A DNA stretch of 64,000 bases from Oasisia sp. SBJ-2009 (GCA_964017155.1 OZ024863.1:47782019-47846018), one strand, 5' to 3'. Positions 1 to 13,400 are shown, numbered from the stretch's first letter. Notes: a model not told the origin generated them from the letters alone. A program made the numbers and translations.

Positions 1-765
1 CAATAGACAGAGAACATATGGTGCTTACATCCACTTACATTACATACTGGCATATATAATATTAACATACATATATATACACACACACATATATGTATAT
101 ATACAGTGTATATATATATATTATAAATATATATATTTATATATTTATCTACACTATAATTATAACTGCTGATCACCAATATTGTGCTCAATATTTAGAA
201 ATATGTAACTTGAAATCTGGAGTGTCTGCTTAAATAATAGTGAACTTCTAATAGAACTACATTATCACTGTGTCACATATGTAATATAGTTTTGAGGAAT
301 GGACATTACTTTTGTTATCCATTTATAACTATACAGACCTAAGTTGGTCAACCGCCCGAAACCAACATTGTGCCAAATTTACCAAAAAGGAATCAAGTAT
401 ACGTTTACCATTAACTATTAATAACCTCACACATGTATCTGCTCAAAGAAATAGCCCTCTCTTTTTAAAGAATAATTATGCACATACATTCTCTGACATG
501 TGGTTGCAATTATTATGTACACTGTCACTGTCTCACAGGGATAAGGTATTTTTGAGGAAATGAAATAAAATAGAGTATTTTTCTAATTTTACATATTGTA
601 TATCTGACAGATGTCAAAACATGGCAAACAATAAACAGAGAAGATACGGTGCTTACATCGACTCTATTATAAATTATAAATTATGACTGCTGATCACCAA
701 TATTGTGCTCAATATTTCGAAATATGTAACTTGAAATCTGGAGTATAGTAAACTTCTAATAGAAC
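1..765. repeat. Direct duplication of an AT-rich segment
   Basis: A segment at 629-765 repeats most of 1-257 in the same orientation. Both copies start with an AATARACAGAGAA-like stretch followed by GGTGCTTACATC, and both contain GACTGCTGATCACCAATATT-like and GTAACTTGAAATCTGGAGT blocks, ending near CTTCTAATAGAAC. The first copy is longer because a TA-rich tract (about 50-160) interrupts it. The block between them holds only a short unsupported frame. Probably two copies of an AT-rich interspersed repeat or a local duplication; I see no gene here. Confidence 0.75.
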
Positions 766-1926
766 CAAAATCCAGTTATGTTACCCAGTGACTAATGCAA
801 ATTATTACTGCATGACTTTCCCCTCTGACACTTAGTTGGTGGCACTACCTAAGTTGGTTAGAGTTACTTCCTTATTTATTTATTTCCCCCTACTCTGTGC
901 CTAGTTTCAACATCTTGGATTGCACAGGCTGGTTTGATGTGCTTAAAAGCTCCCCTGCTGACATCAAATGAGTGTTGTGGCTCTGTCCAAGTGGGTTGTC
1001 CCAGGAGGACATTTTTACCCCTGGAGTTGAGCAATTAGTGGGATAATTACCCCTAACAAATTGGGCAGTACACAGTGTATATTATTTCAGGCTTCTGCTT
1101 GGCAGCTGCTGGCTTGTAGTTATACAAGTGTATAGGGTTTGAATTTTCAGACCTCATATCAAGCTGTGTCTTAGATAGGGAAGACAGCTCCTGGCTTTGG
1201 TGTGTGGATTAAGAGATCATTGATTTAACAGTTTGCAACTTCTACAGGTAATTGCTATTTATTACTCTGTGATTGAATTTTTATTAAGACTATATAGTCA
1301 GAAGTAAGGTTTATGTAACACTGAGTACTAAATCACAAAGACCATCTTCTGCCTAATTTGTTTTGTACTTGACGTATCATGATCATTGTATTTTGAAATT
1401 ATACATGCTGTTTCAATAATTTATTATATTATATTACAGTGACTTCGTTATATCTTTCCTACATTCCAGTTGTTTCTAATAATATCCAGTTTAGTTGTAG
1501 GCCCTGCAGCATTCATTGGGGAAAACACAACTTATCTGAATTATAATAAACATTATTATGTGGTTGATTGTTTTACAGGGTAAATTCAAAATTAACACTA
1601 TTTTATATTTTTATAATTCATTGTAAAAGTCATTGTCATCCTGAATTATAATTGCAGAAATGACACCAAGGATTGCAACAGGATCTGGATGAGGAATAGC
1701 TTGGTGAAGACTACAGCAACCACTTCACAGAAAAAAGATTGAGTGCTCTTAGGAAGAATTGTCCCAACAGCTTCATGCAATGAGTCTATGGAATGATCTG
1801 TGTGTGTGAATCTGTTATATGCATGTGTGTTTATGTGCTTATATTTGTGTTTGTGTGTTTATGTGGTGTGCGGTGTGTTTGTAAGATGTGTGTGTGTATA
1901 TTTATGAGATTTGTATGTGTCTACAT

Positions 1927-1927
<1 letters not shown>
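766..1927. other. Intergenic, no gene recognised
   Basis: Unique-looking AT-rich DNA without a convincing reading frame, splice-site pair or repeat. Stop codons are frequent in all frames. Confidence 0.5.

Positions 1928-2014
<87 letters not shown>
1928..2014. repeat. (GT)n microsatellite
   Basis: About 43 uninterrupted GT units, preceded from about 1797 by imperfect GT-rich sequence. The Cys-Val and Thr-His reading frames across it are artefacts of the dinucleotide. Confidence 0.97.
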
Positions 2015-2015
<1 letters not shown>

Positions 2016-2267
2016 TATAAAATGTATATCATGTTCAAAATGAACACCCCCTAGAAGCGACAATATGCGTATTCTTACCTTAACAAACACATGCAAATAA
2101 AATATAACAACAGTATTGGCAAATTAAACTCACAAATCAGTCTTTCCGTTATGATACTGTACCACCACGCAACAATTAAGACATGTATCAATGTCACTAG
2201 GTTGACTAAAACAATGGCATCAACTGCTATGCAAATGACACAGAATAAAGTAATATCATTATATAGA

Positions 2268-2268
<1 letters not shown>

Positions 2269-2314
<46 letters not shown>
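2269..2314. repeat. (TA)n microsatellite
   Basis: Uninterrupted alternating TA tract of about 46 bp in AT-rich DNA. Confidence 0.95.
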
Positions 2315-2317
<3 letters not shown>

Positions 2318-2739
2318 TGTAGCATACAGCCCTTAAAAAGTCTGTGCCTGAACACACCTAAAAGTTACAAAGTTGCGAATACAACATCGGTATGTTCATT
2401 TTTGCCTGCCAAAAACATGCAACAAAACTCACAAATCAGTTTAAATGACTAATGTAAACATATAGGTCATAACAATGCATGAATTATGGAATATTTAATA
2501 AAATAAGGTCACACATTGAGCTGTAAATGAGAACATACTAAAATAACTAGTGAATTAGTAAGGCCTAACATTTTAATTTATTTCTAAGATTTTATAAATA
2601 CACGTAACACCTTTCGGTATTACATTTAGAATTGTTAGTACAAAACAATAATAAAAGTCTCCAATATTTACGATCGCACGCGCAAATCGTATCCGCGCGG
2701 TCTGCCAATTGTGGCCCGCCTTTTAGTGTGCCCCCATTC

Positions 2740-3690
2740 ATGCACGCCCAGATCTGCTCGACATATAACGAGCCGAGTCGCCGCTATTTCTCGAGCAGAT
2801 CGATGGCTAAGAAAACTCGTTGTTTCTCATGAAAACGGATAAACACAAGCAGGAAACGACCCAACAGCATCACATTTACTACTAACAATTAGTATGTGCA
2901 AGAAAATCCTTTGTAAGAGTCCACAGATTCATCAAAACATCTGCTCGACAAATAAGGAGACGAGTCGCCGCTATTTCTCGAGCAGATCGATGGCTAAGAA
3001 AACTCGTTGTTTCTCATGAAAACGGATACATACCAGCAGGAAACGACCCAACAGCATCGCATTTACTACTAACAATTAGTATGTGCACGAAAATCCTTTG
3101 TAAGAGCCCACAGATTCATCAAAACATCTGCTCGACAAATAAGGAGACGAGTCGCCGCTATTTCTCGAGCAGCTCGACAAATAGCGAGTCGAGTTGGCGT
3201 TATTTCTCGAGCAGATCGATGGCTAAGAAAACTCGTTGTTTCTCATGAAAACGGATAAACACAAGCAGGAAACGACCCAACAGCATCACATTTACTACTA
3301 ACAATTAGTATGTGCAAGAAAATCCTTTGTAAGAGTCCACAGATTCATCAAAACATCTGCTCGACAAATAAGGAGACGAGTCGCCGCTATTTCTCGAGCA
3401 GATCGATGGCTAAGAAAACTCGTTGTTTCTCATGAAAACGGATACATACCAGCAGGAAACGACCCAACAGCATCGCATTTACTACTAACAATTAGTATGT
3501 GCACGAAAATCCTTTGTAAGAGCCCACAGATTCATCAAAAAATCTGCTCGACAAATAAGGAGACGAGTCGCCGCTATTTCTCGAGCTGCTCGACAAATAA
3601 GGACTCGACTGCTTCTTATTTACCGAGCAGCTCGGGAAATAAGGACTCGACTGTTTCTTATTTACCGAGCAGCTCGGGAAATAGCCTGAG
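2740..3690. repeat. Palindrome-bearing satellite with higher-order structure
   Basis: A unit of about 186 bp recurs, marked by CTGCTCGAC-type boxes near 2754, 2941, 3126, 3357 and 3543. Two variants alternate. Variant A carries ATCACATTTACTAC and AAGAGTCCACAG (near 2865 and 3280). Variant B carries ATCGCATTTACTAC and AAGAGCCCACAG (near 3055 and 3470). A-to-A and B-to-B spacing is about 415 bp, so this is a two-monomer higher-order repeat with an extra 44 bp of palindrome inserted around 3160-3205. Each unit contains an inverted repeat: CTGCTCGACAAATA at 2941-2954 pairs with TATTTCTCGAGCAG at 2972-2985 with one mismatch. From 3590 to 3690 the array ends in shorter palindromic modules around GAGCAGCTCG. 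Confidence 0.85.
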
Positions 3691-5280
3691 CCTTAAAAAA
3701 ATGGACTCAGTCTTGCTACTCTTGGACTTAGGTCTACAAATTAAATGTTATAAGAAAATACATCAAAAAAGGCTACAATTATAGTCTAGTCAAGGGTATA
3801 CCAGTTTCTTCAATTAAATACAAAACAGGCTCGGTCCTAACACTAATCCGCCCATTATCAATAATGTTATGTTACGGATTTCAAGTCCAAAGGCAAAGAC
3901 ATCGTGGTCTGTCGTCTGTCTACTAGATTCTAGAATCACATTTTATGTGACATCCGGTCTCGTGCAGAGCGTTGGTTGACACCCGCCGAACAGACACAAC
4001 GATCATCTTATGATCGGTTTATTCATCTATTATTATGTCCACTTGAAACTTTTACCAGAAACATCAGTGAAACCTGTGTAGTGCCACTAGTGGGCTTGAA
4101 CTCGTCTCTGAAGTGAATAGCCCGGCATAGGCCTAATTCTGCCGTGGCGACGGTTACGACACCTGCGTCCGTGAAATTACATAATCTCAGCACCAGTTAC
4201 GATATAAAAAGGATTTGACCATCATTATGTTGAGCCACTAATGTACCTTCAAACAGCTGTCAATATGTTCAATCTATGTGATCCTAAATGAGAATAACTC
4301 GTACCTTGCCGGCTGACTTCCGCAGTGTTCCTGGATGCCGTAGAACTGCACTCGGCGGCTGTAGAGACTGCGTATGGATATTTGCGTCTTGTCGTATAAG
4401 TTAACAACTACGTACGTAGTCTGTGCATACGAAATGAATCGCTATCGTAACGATTGTAGCATAGACCATCCCCTTGATAACATATGATGACACTGCTGCG
4501 CTTAAATGGTTTTATAGTTGTGACAGCAGGAACTTATTTATCTGAGGATGGGTCATAAGGGAAGTACTTCCTCCGTACTATGTAACCTTGACCTGTTCAA
4601 CTTCAGGGAGTTCTCCAAATTTAGTTGTAGATAAATAAGAAACGGTATATATTTAATATGTTTAGACTTCGTTAGTCCATGCAGTTAACACTATTGGCAA
4701 CTGTTAACGTAGCATATTGCGTCTTTTATATGCTCTACAGATCGGAAGTCGTTGTTTTCCTATGGTTTAAGTCCGATGACGACGTAGTTGCCGCGTGGGA
4801 CTCGTCGCGTGAGCAAGCGTTATTGCATACTCATATATGGGTATGCGGCATGACGTAGGTAAGACGGCTACGTCAAATCAGCGGAAGTCTTAAAATAGCA
4901 TTGGGACATCCGCAAACTGGGGATATCCCTTAGTTGATGATCATGATATCACTGCGTGGCGCCACTATTGCAGTTTTCGTTTTATTTCATAAGTGGTCGT
5001 GTCGTGGCAGCACTATTTCGCTAGATGACCACTGTACGTTTGTAGATGACTGCATCCCTGGGAAATCGAATTAACCTGTGTCACAGTTTGTATACTAGCA
5101 TTGTTTTTGTTTGCTGGGCCAAGTTATATAACATCTGGGCAACAATAATTCTAAACAAAATTAAGTTAGTTTGCACACGTCTTTCTGGATTTCAGACGAA
5201 GAAATCCGCGTTAAATTTATACACTGGCGGCGTCGTTAAAACGTTGTGAATAGTCTATCCTAGTATAGTATTTGTGTTGC
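3691..5280. other. Intergenic, mixed-composition DNA without a recognised gene
   Basis: About 3840-5050 is richer in CpG than its surroundings and may be old mobile-element sequence. A 67-codon frame at 5046-5249 has no recognisable domain. No splice-bounded coding exon, tRNA or terminal repeat could be supported. Confidence 0.4.
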
Positions 5281-5743
5281 CATTAGCCAAAAAAATATCT
5301 TCAAAAAATCGTTTGTACCCTCTGCTATTTTAATTTTAAATGCTAAATTATAATGCTGTTTTCAACGAGTCATTAATTAATGTTTACATTTTATGTGTCT
5401 CATATTCTTATGGTAACTCTTTATTTAATCTTATTTATTTATCAATTTTAGTATTATGTTATTGCTAATGTTATTGCCTCCAATCAGAGACCCATTTTAA
5501 GAAATTATACATGCTTATTTATTTATTTATCTTAGTAGCTATTTTTATTCGTAATTTATTTTGATACTTTACCTATTTTAGTGATGACTATATTTACTAT
5601 CATTTTATATTGTATTGACAATTGTAGATATGATTCACCAATGTTTTTATTACTGTCATTTTATGTGTGACTAAAGAACATTTTCCGTTTTTAATATGTT
5701 TTTAAACGGATAATAAAGTTTTTTGAATCTTGAATCTTGAATC
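5281..5743 (+). mobile_element. Probable non-LTR retrotransposon 3' tail
   Basis: An AT-rich, low-complexity stretch ends with AATAAA (5712-5717) and then three tandem copies of TTGAATC (5723-5743). An untranslated region closing in a short tandem repeat instead of poly(A) is typical of CR1/L2-like non-LTR elements. No reverse transcriptase frame remains upstream, so this would be a severely 5'-truncated copy. The left boundary is a guess; the tail itself is clear. Confidence 0.6.
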
Positions 5744-7590
5744 TTGTGTTTGTTAGACAATATGAATAAAAACAACCTACGGATTGTCACACACAAAGGT
5801 GACAAACTGCTATTGCATCTTACGCAGCCCCGACTATTTAGTTAATGATTTTAAAATAATTTATCTTGTTCTAATTGTTCGATAGTGGTCATTATATATT
5901 CCAGTGTGGGGGAAGTCATATTCGAGGAAATGTAAATTACAATACAAAATTTTGCACTGCCCTTGATGGTCACCAAAACATCCTCTTTCCAACATGTTGT
6001 GGATCTATAAGCCAATTTTCAGTTCCTTTCGAAATAAGGGTAGGCAGCTAAACGATCTGCATAATGAAGGCATTCTACACAACCACCAACCAGAACCTCG
6101 TGTGTAGGCATTTCACATAATGATTGTCATGAGCATCTCCTTATTCAGACAATAGCACAATCACAGGGGCACATCAGAGCATAGTTCATTAAATTACTGT
6201 TGAACATAAATTCTATAGAATAACAAGCTTTTAAATTTAATATGAACGGAGGCTGTACTATGTGCCGCTGGGTTAACGCAGTAGCTGTTTTACACTGTGT
6301 TTGTTTAATCAAGCTTCAAAGTCAACGGAACTCGTTTGAAACTAGAGGGCACCATGACATGGGGATGTGTCAATGCACCAGATGAATGGGACTCAAGTGT
6401 GTCTGCTGATCTACGGATGGCAGTCTTCGTTCACACACAATTACCTCAAATTGCTTGTCTGTATCAGACGATAAAATATTATATAACTGTTTTTTTTTAA
6501 GTTCTATTTTGTGTACGTGCCAGCTGTCTTACACAGTAGGGTAAATGTGTACAGGCTATTGTGAAATGAAAGAACATCGTATTTGAAGATCTCTGGACAT
6601 TTAACATGTACACGATCCAATCTTCTATCGGTGACCATGACAAACATGTTATATTGGTGGAAAAAACAAATGTGTTTAAAAACTATAAGATATATTTATT
6701 TGTCATTATACTTTAGAGTAGGATAGGAGAGGGTTGTAATTTACCGATAGCAGGATTCCAAACATCCACAATTAAGAGGCATAATTAGTATTGGAATTAC
6801 GAAGGGACCTCTTATCCTGTGGTCGTTCCATGTGCCATCTTACGCTATCGATAATTTAGATAGTTAATTTGAAGAAATTAATTAATTTTTTAATGATGAA
6901 ATCGTCGGACACATTATTAAATGAATTTCGATTCAGCAGGAATGGACAAATAGGTATAATAATTAATTGTATGGTTCCATCTAGGACAATAGGTTTACAG
7001 TTATGTAATAGACACGCCCCCAATAGGCCCTACTTACGCCGGGAGTTAAGCGGTTTCCGTATTGTGATCCTTCCATCAGTGAATGCAGCTTCACCGTAAA
7101 TCAACCCGCTCTTTCAATTCTGTGGTGCGTGGGGCATGTAATTGGTGATCCTTTTAGCTACTCAAGCATAGCAGTATGAATGTACTCGGAGCTAACAGGT
7201 GTGAACGCCGAGCAGTGTGTACATAGAAACGTCATCACACACCACCCCACCCCCGCCGACCCGGATAGGGCACAGATTTACGACGGCGGCCGGGTAGCGA
7301 GACCGGGGTCGGGGTACGTGACAGTGGAAGTCTGAGACACTGGGATTTTCCACAACCCTGCGCTAGACACAGGAACAGTGTCATGCAAATGGTTTCTAAA
7401 TATAACACGTCGACCCGGAGATTTTTGTGACCGAGCGTGTCGTTCCGTGGAAAATTGCGGTATAAATTGGTGTGTCCACCAACAGAGTTGTGTCCACCTC
7501 GTTATATAAATACCGCCTAAAGAGTGCATTCTCGGGAGTATACGTGTTACTCTCGTCTCGCATGAGATAGGGTCTGTCTTCCAAATCGCA
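5744..7590. other. Intergenic, no gene recognised
   Basis: No frame with protein-like composition or recognised domain. Frames near 6869-7099 and 7278-7640 (minus) are short and do not resemble a family I know. Confidence 0.45.
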
Positions 7591-7796
7591 GTGCAAGCCC
7601 GCACGAACGCACGCACGCACGCACGCGCACGCACACACACACACTGTCACACGCATGCACGCACGCACACACTGTCACACGCACGCAGACACACGCACGA
7701 CGCACGCACGTACACACACACGTACACGCACGCACACACACGCGCGCACACACACACGCACACGCACACGCACACGCACACACACACACACACAAA
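7591..7796. repeat. Compound (CA)n/(CGCA)n microsatellite
   Basis: Alternating CACA, CGCA and ACGC repeats from about 7600 to 7794. The Cys/Val/Arg and Thr/His frames on both strands are repeat artefacts. Confidence 0.93.
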
Positions 7797-8494
7797 TACA
7801 GTTGATCTACTAGCTATGTGCACAATACAAATGTTACTGAAAACACACCTGTTCTAGCTCTAATATATAACTAAGCATGTGGTTACTAAAATACACCACG
7901 TACGGAAAATCAATGTTATTAAATAATTATATTTTAGGACACGAACACGCATTCGTGCATTAATTTGAGGGCAAATTCGCTTAAAGTTAGATGCATTAAT
8001 TATAAAGTAAAATGATATAATTTGAAAACGACATGTATTAGTTACCATTAGATGTCGTCATAGGTACACGAGAATGCGATCAATCACGATTATATTTTGC
8101 GGTTTGGCTAAGAGAAATTCGTTTAAGAAAGAGAAACTGGGTTATAGATAAATTAGGGCAGTTTAACTTATCATGATTCCCCTTATCTAGAACATTCAGG
8201 CATTCTTACAACCGCACGTGTACGACGCCTTTCCTATGTAATCGTTATAGTGATCTACTGAACTGACCTACATAAAAAACAATATCATGCTGACGATGTG
8301 CTCACGACCGCGTTTTGACAGCCAGGCTCGTTGTCACGGCGAGTTGAATTAAGGGGTCATATCCAAAAATTTGATAAGGACTACTATATTTTTTTAGCTC
8401 AACTTATACTTGAGAAGAATATTGAGCAATTATTTTGTGTGGCAAAATAATGTGTGTGGTTTTAACGATATTTTGAATGTTACCCATGTGAATT

Positions 8495-9045
8495 AGCATG
8501 CGTGCGCGTGTGTCGGCGTGTGCACGCGCCGTCCGGTGTGTGTATATATCTGTGTGTGTGTGTGTGTGTGTGCGTGCGTGCGTGCGCGTGCGTGCGCGCG
8601 CGCGCGTCGAATGCGTGTGCATGCGGCATGAAGTGAAATCCCGCGCGTGCGGTGTCGTGTGCATGCAGCGTACTGCGACACTCCGCGCGTGCGCCGCGTT
8701 GTGCGCGTGCGCCGCGTTGTGCGCGTGCGCCGCGTTGTGCGCGTGCGCCGCGGTGTGCGCGTGCGACGCGGTGTGCGCGTGCGACGCGGTGTGCGCGTGC
8801 GACGCGGTGTGCGCGTGCGACGCGGTGTGCGCGTGCGACGCGGTGTGCGCGTGCGACGCGGTGTGCGCGTGCGACGCGGTGTGCGCGTGCGACGCGGTGT
8901 GCGCGTGCGACGCGGTGTGCGCGTGCGACGCGGTGTGCGCGTGCGACGCGGTGTGCGCGTGCGACGCGGTGTGCGCGTGCGACGCGGTGTGCGCGTGCGA
9001 CGCGGTGTGCGCGTGCGACGCGGTGTGCGCGTGCGTTGCGGTCCC
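8495..9045. repeat. CpG-rich 18-bp minisatellite with flanking GT/GC tract
   Basis: From about 8690 to 9033 an 18-bp unit, GTGTGCGCGTGCGACGCG, repeats about 19-20 times. The first copies carry a GCC-for-GAC variant. Because 18 is a multiple of three and the unit has no stop triplet in any frame, long reading frames appear in several frames on both strands; none is a credible gene. The preceding 8495-8615 is alternating GT, GC and CG. Apart from one GA step per unit the array alternates purine and pyrimidine. Confidence 0.95.
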
Positions 9046-9962
9046 GTCGAGGGCGCGTGCGGCGTTGTGTGCGTGTGCGACATCCTGCACACGCGGCCTC
9101 GCGCACGTGCAGCGGCGTTCAATGTGCGCATCTAGCTGCTTGCACGTGTCATTCTTGATAATGAATCTTCATGATGCACCCGCCGGGTGTAATTATTGTT
9201 TCCCACTGAGACGGTCCCTATGGCAATGCAAGACCCCAAAAATGGGATAACTTGCCACCTAAACACATGCCACAAGGTCAAAAACCATGGATATAGGATT
9301 TACTGTCCAGTGGTGTCGATGCTCCATTAAATGGATACATCGAATTTTCCGCAGTGACCAATCACCACACTAATCAGTGACTATAATAAGCATTCTAGGT
9401 CTAGGGCCTGCATGGGGACAGTAGCTAGGGTACAAAGTACTGGGTAACCCCCCTTCAACTCCACAGCTCTCCAAGGCCGTCGCGCAAATGGAAAAGTGTA
9501 TGTGCGTATTCAATATAAACATAGCCAGGCTCACAGATGATTGATTTGGCAGACGATTTATCTTACTTTCGGGACAACTTTCTTGCTTCGTAAATAAATA
9601 GGCCATCAGTCGCAACCTAAGTTTTAAACATTCCAATCACGAGCAGTTCACGTGCGTACGGCTGTATAAAATACAAATTTGGTTTATGTAAATGAAACAG
9701 GTTTTTGCGTTAGATATTGTAAGTATAGCTCTAACCGACTTGCTGAAAAGACCAGGAACATTTGTAACGGGTACGATTACTGATACGTCTGCGTTGATTA
9801 CGCTATATCTGAGCTACAAAAAAATTAGCCGCCTCTTCTTCAATAACTTAGCAACATAATCCACATTGAAATAGTGTTAATTAATATATGGACTTTATTA
9901 ATCGAGTAATGCCTATACATCAACCTGGCTTGCCTGAAGTACATTCCTCCTGAAAACGGTGT
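9046..9962. other. Intergenic, no gene recognised
   Basis: Ordinary mixed sequence. TTTATT at 9894-9899 (AATAAA on the minus strand) lies 64 nt beyond the stop of the minus-strand frame at 9963-10325 and could be its polyadenylation signal. Confidence 0.45.
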
Positions 9963-10325
9963 CTAGACAGCATACACCAGTACAATGCACTCTGATTTAC
10001 TTATATACCATGCCGACTGTTTGTAATAGCAATACACTTTACGACCATCAAACGCCCCACAAAGGTCACGAACGCTGACCGTGACGTGCTGTATAGATGT
10101 ACCCTTGTCAAACAAGACATACTCGACTGCCTCGTCCGAGTACTTATCCCAATGATCATACTTTTTTATAATGATTCCTTGGTCTATACGTATACCGGTT
10201 ATATTTTCCAAGTATTGTTTTCAATGCACCCGACGGTAATCATAGCCAATCATCTCAATGAAATAAAGATCCACGTGACCTCCGCTGTAGTATATAAAGA
10301 GATCGGAGTCGGTGAACTTTTCCAC
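9963..10325 (-). pseudogene. Unrecognised protein-like frame with one in-frame TGA
   Basis: Read on the minus strand, 121 codons from 10325 to the TAG at 9963 stay in one frame except for a TGA at 10223-10221. Before the TGA the translation includes DLFIYYSGG and FIEMIGYDYRRV. After it come ITGIRIDQG, KKYDHWDKYSDEAVEY, DLCGAFDG and YYKQSAWYISKSE. The composition (aromatic, charged, few low-complexity runs) looks like real protein on both sides of the stop. AATAAA on this strand at 9899-9894 fits a terminal exon. I do not recognise the family. No ATG precedes the first block, which is closed upstream by TAA at 10328-10326. It could be a nonsense-mutated gene remnant, a terminal exon of an antisense gene, or chance. 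It lies within 80 bp of the PSAT1 start codon on the opposite strand. Confidence 0.4.
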
Positions 10326-10402
10326 TTAGTCCTTACATCGTTGTAGGCAGCAGGGCATATGAAAACCCCGTTAATACGCAATTATCTATTGCTTTTCACA
10401 AT

Positions 10403-13400
10403 ATGGCTTCAAGAAAGATAATCAACTTTTCGCCTGGGCCTGCCAAGATCCCTGAACAGGTAAGCTGATGAACTGTCACATGTGATATACATGACATGCC
10501 GCAGTATGACGTGTAAACGAAGAGTTACATAATAATATAGACACTACGTACAGCTGGAGATGGTGCAACGATTGTGTTTGCAGACTGTAGCCAGTGTAGG
10601 CGGTGTAGTAGTAGTCAGCGTTACTGTTGGCGTGTTGTACCAAATGCTTTTAAAGTGTTTTTTCGTTATGCATATGATATAGTAATACTACATATTTAAT
10701 TATGCCATGGTTATGCATGATCAAGGTTCTAATCTAGACTAGTCATACATTAATTTGATTAAACATCACCACATCCTAACCTAAGACTCGTCTAAGACTA
10801 AGTGGTATTTTATTAATTTAAGGGAGTTATTTGAAAACGCCTAATTTATAATTCCCGACTAAGAGGAACATTAATTTGCTACAGTAATATTATTTTAGAA
10901 ACTAAATTTGCTAATAATATTAGAAATAAGAAACATGACATGTATGACTTCGGTTAATTTACCCTTCTGACATGCCAATATGTGAAGTGTTACTGACCAG
11001 ACTAGCTTACATAGGTATTGACAGTGTCATATTGATCAGTCAATCAATCAACTGTTATTGTAATGATCGAATGACTGATTATAGATGCAGTTATGTAAAA
11101 AGTCTAAAACTTCTAAATACATATATGACAAATATTTTAATAATTTTTTCCGCACACTAAATTGTATGAAATATGGGAATTATGCAGACATTATTGGCAC
11201 CAGCTGGCAGTTAAAATCTACAATTATTTTCTAGAAAATGTTGTGGTATGAACCCATTTTATGGCATTGACACCTCAGGCCCTAAGATAACAAGTTTTTT
11301 TTACGGGCATTTGAAAAAATAACTGTTATTGTACTATTAATATATAATCTAGATTACCAGTAACATTATTATACATGTCACGTATCACGACACTCACAAA
11401 GACAGAAGTGACAGCTTGAGTCAATCGTCTTGTTATTTATAGATAGCTGCATCACGTACAGCTGGTTTTAAGTTTGACTCACTCAGGTTTTGTAAAATGA
11501 GGGTTCAGTCAATGTGAGACAGCCCACATGCTGGAACAATGGGCAGCTGATTGTTAGTGCTGGACTTAGGTACTCCCAATTACTGAATACACATCTGGTG
11601 TGTATATAGTTTGGCACTGGATAGCTGGTAGAAGCCATGGCATTGTCCATCACCCCACCCCCCCCCCCCCCCCACCCACCCACACCAATGAAAGTCTTGT
11701 AAGTTCAGTGCAGTGTTGCATCAATTGTTATTGTAACATGTTGGCATTCCAAATACTGGCATATGTGTCATTCACATCACAACAACATGTATGCCCGTGC
11801 TACACATTATATAACATGCTCAGAATATACACCAACTAGCAGATTACTTGGTGGAGTTATTACTTCATTTGAATCGTTGTTGTCTCACTTTGCCATGGAG
11901 ATGAACATATACACAGCATGCATGTTGACTATCTGTTGGCTCATAGAACTTCAGATTGTTGACAACTGCTGCTGGTGTGACTTGGGTAATGACAGCTGTG
12001 ATTTGTGAAGCCTTTGCATGAGTAGTAAATGTTAATTTGTTGCTGTCATATTATATGGTGTATGACAGTCACAGTGAATTCATCTGTAAGTCACATTAAA
12101 GAGCAGATATGATGCATTTTTGTCACATCAAAGAACATTGAAAAACAGGTGCTAACACCTGCTAGTCACATCAAAGATCAGACCTTGATAACTGTCAGTT
12201 ACACTGAATAGGAAACTCTGTCAGTTACATATGTTCCGCCTAGTACATATACCTATGCATAGCAAGCTAAAATAGTTAATTTCTCATTAATAAGAGAATC
12301 AATTTATCTGATAATGTTTAATGTTTATTTGATTATATAATAATGATGCATGCATACTAAATTGCATTATGTCAACTGATGTAGATTTAGCAAAAGATAA
12401 AGCTGTCTATAAAATAAAATATTAATTATTTAATTGTACAACCTAATAACAAAAAGTTATTTTATAGTGTATGTAATTACTTGTGATATTTGCTCACTTT
12501 TGTGTGTATCATCAAGCATGAATAACAAATGATTTTATAGCATAGGGCCTGCAGGCTTTTGATGTGAATTATTTGCTAATGGCCTAATAATGATTTCTCT
12601 TGCGTTTTCTTGTATCTTTCCACTCACATTTACCCATACTTATTTTATTAATCTCCAGCGGGCACTAGCTATACCTTGTAATCTAAATAACCATTGTTCA
12701 ACCTTGCAAATATGTAGTCTGCTAGTTCAGTGCTCTGAATATTTTACTAAATTATGAAATGGAATAAAGTGTGGTCAATGCCCGTTTGACTCAGTGTTCA
12801 GCACAAAGAATAACTTAGCCTATTCATGTACCATTCAGCACCAGTCTATTCAATGTGTACAATGCTACCATTCAATAAGAGTGCAGGGTATAGGAAAGCA
12901 CCAGCCTGTCCTTGTAATTCTCTGTCCCCAAACTACTTTTGGTCATCTCAGGACATTCTTTTCTCACTGGTAAAATGTATTCAACTTTTGGAAGGTATCA
13001 CTGCTTTGTGTCATTGTGTCTTCCTTACTATTCTGGGCTATAGTCTTGCAATCAATTGCCTTAAATGCCACACATTGTCTGTTTGATCTGGTCCTGGTGA
13101 CACATTTATCTGGGTATTGTCACATGACCTAGTTTTGTGAGGCTTGTTAAGCAGGGTGTCATACGTGTTGTAGTTGCTTCCATTTAAGTTAACCAATTAA
13201 AATTATACTGAAGGGTTTGTGGGACAGGGGTCATAAAAAGCTATGGGGTGATGATGGGATATTTTCATGATAGACTGAAGGGGGGGATTGCCTGATTGGA
13301 TGGAGTCATTATAGATTGAAAAGGGGTGGTGGGATGGGCACATAACAGACAGAGAAAGGGGATAATTGGATGAAGTCATTATAGATTGAGAAGGGGGCCA

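Noticed and set aside
4080..4200. Minus-strand SINE suggested by a GAGTTCAAGCCC box
   Set aside because: No A box at the expected distance and no tail or flanking duplication.
8404..9250. Six frames of 160-250 codons across 8.4-9.25 kb
   Set aside because: They come from an 18-bp repeat lacking stop triplets; translations are pure RVRRGV/TASHAH-type periods on both strands.
10272..10298. CACGTG and TATATAAA about 110 nt upstream of the PSAT1 ATG, as an E-box plus TATA promoter
   Set aside because: Both fall inside the protein-like minus-strand frame at 9963-10325, so they may be chance products of coding sequence. Not annotated as a promoter without start-site data.
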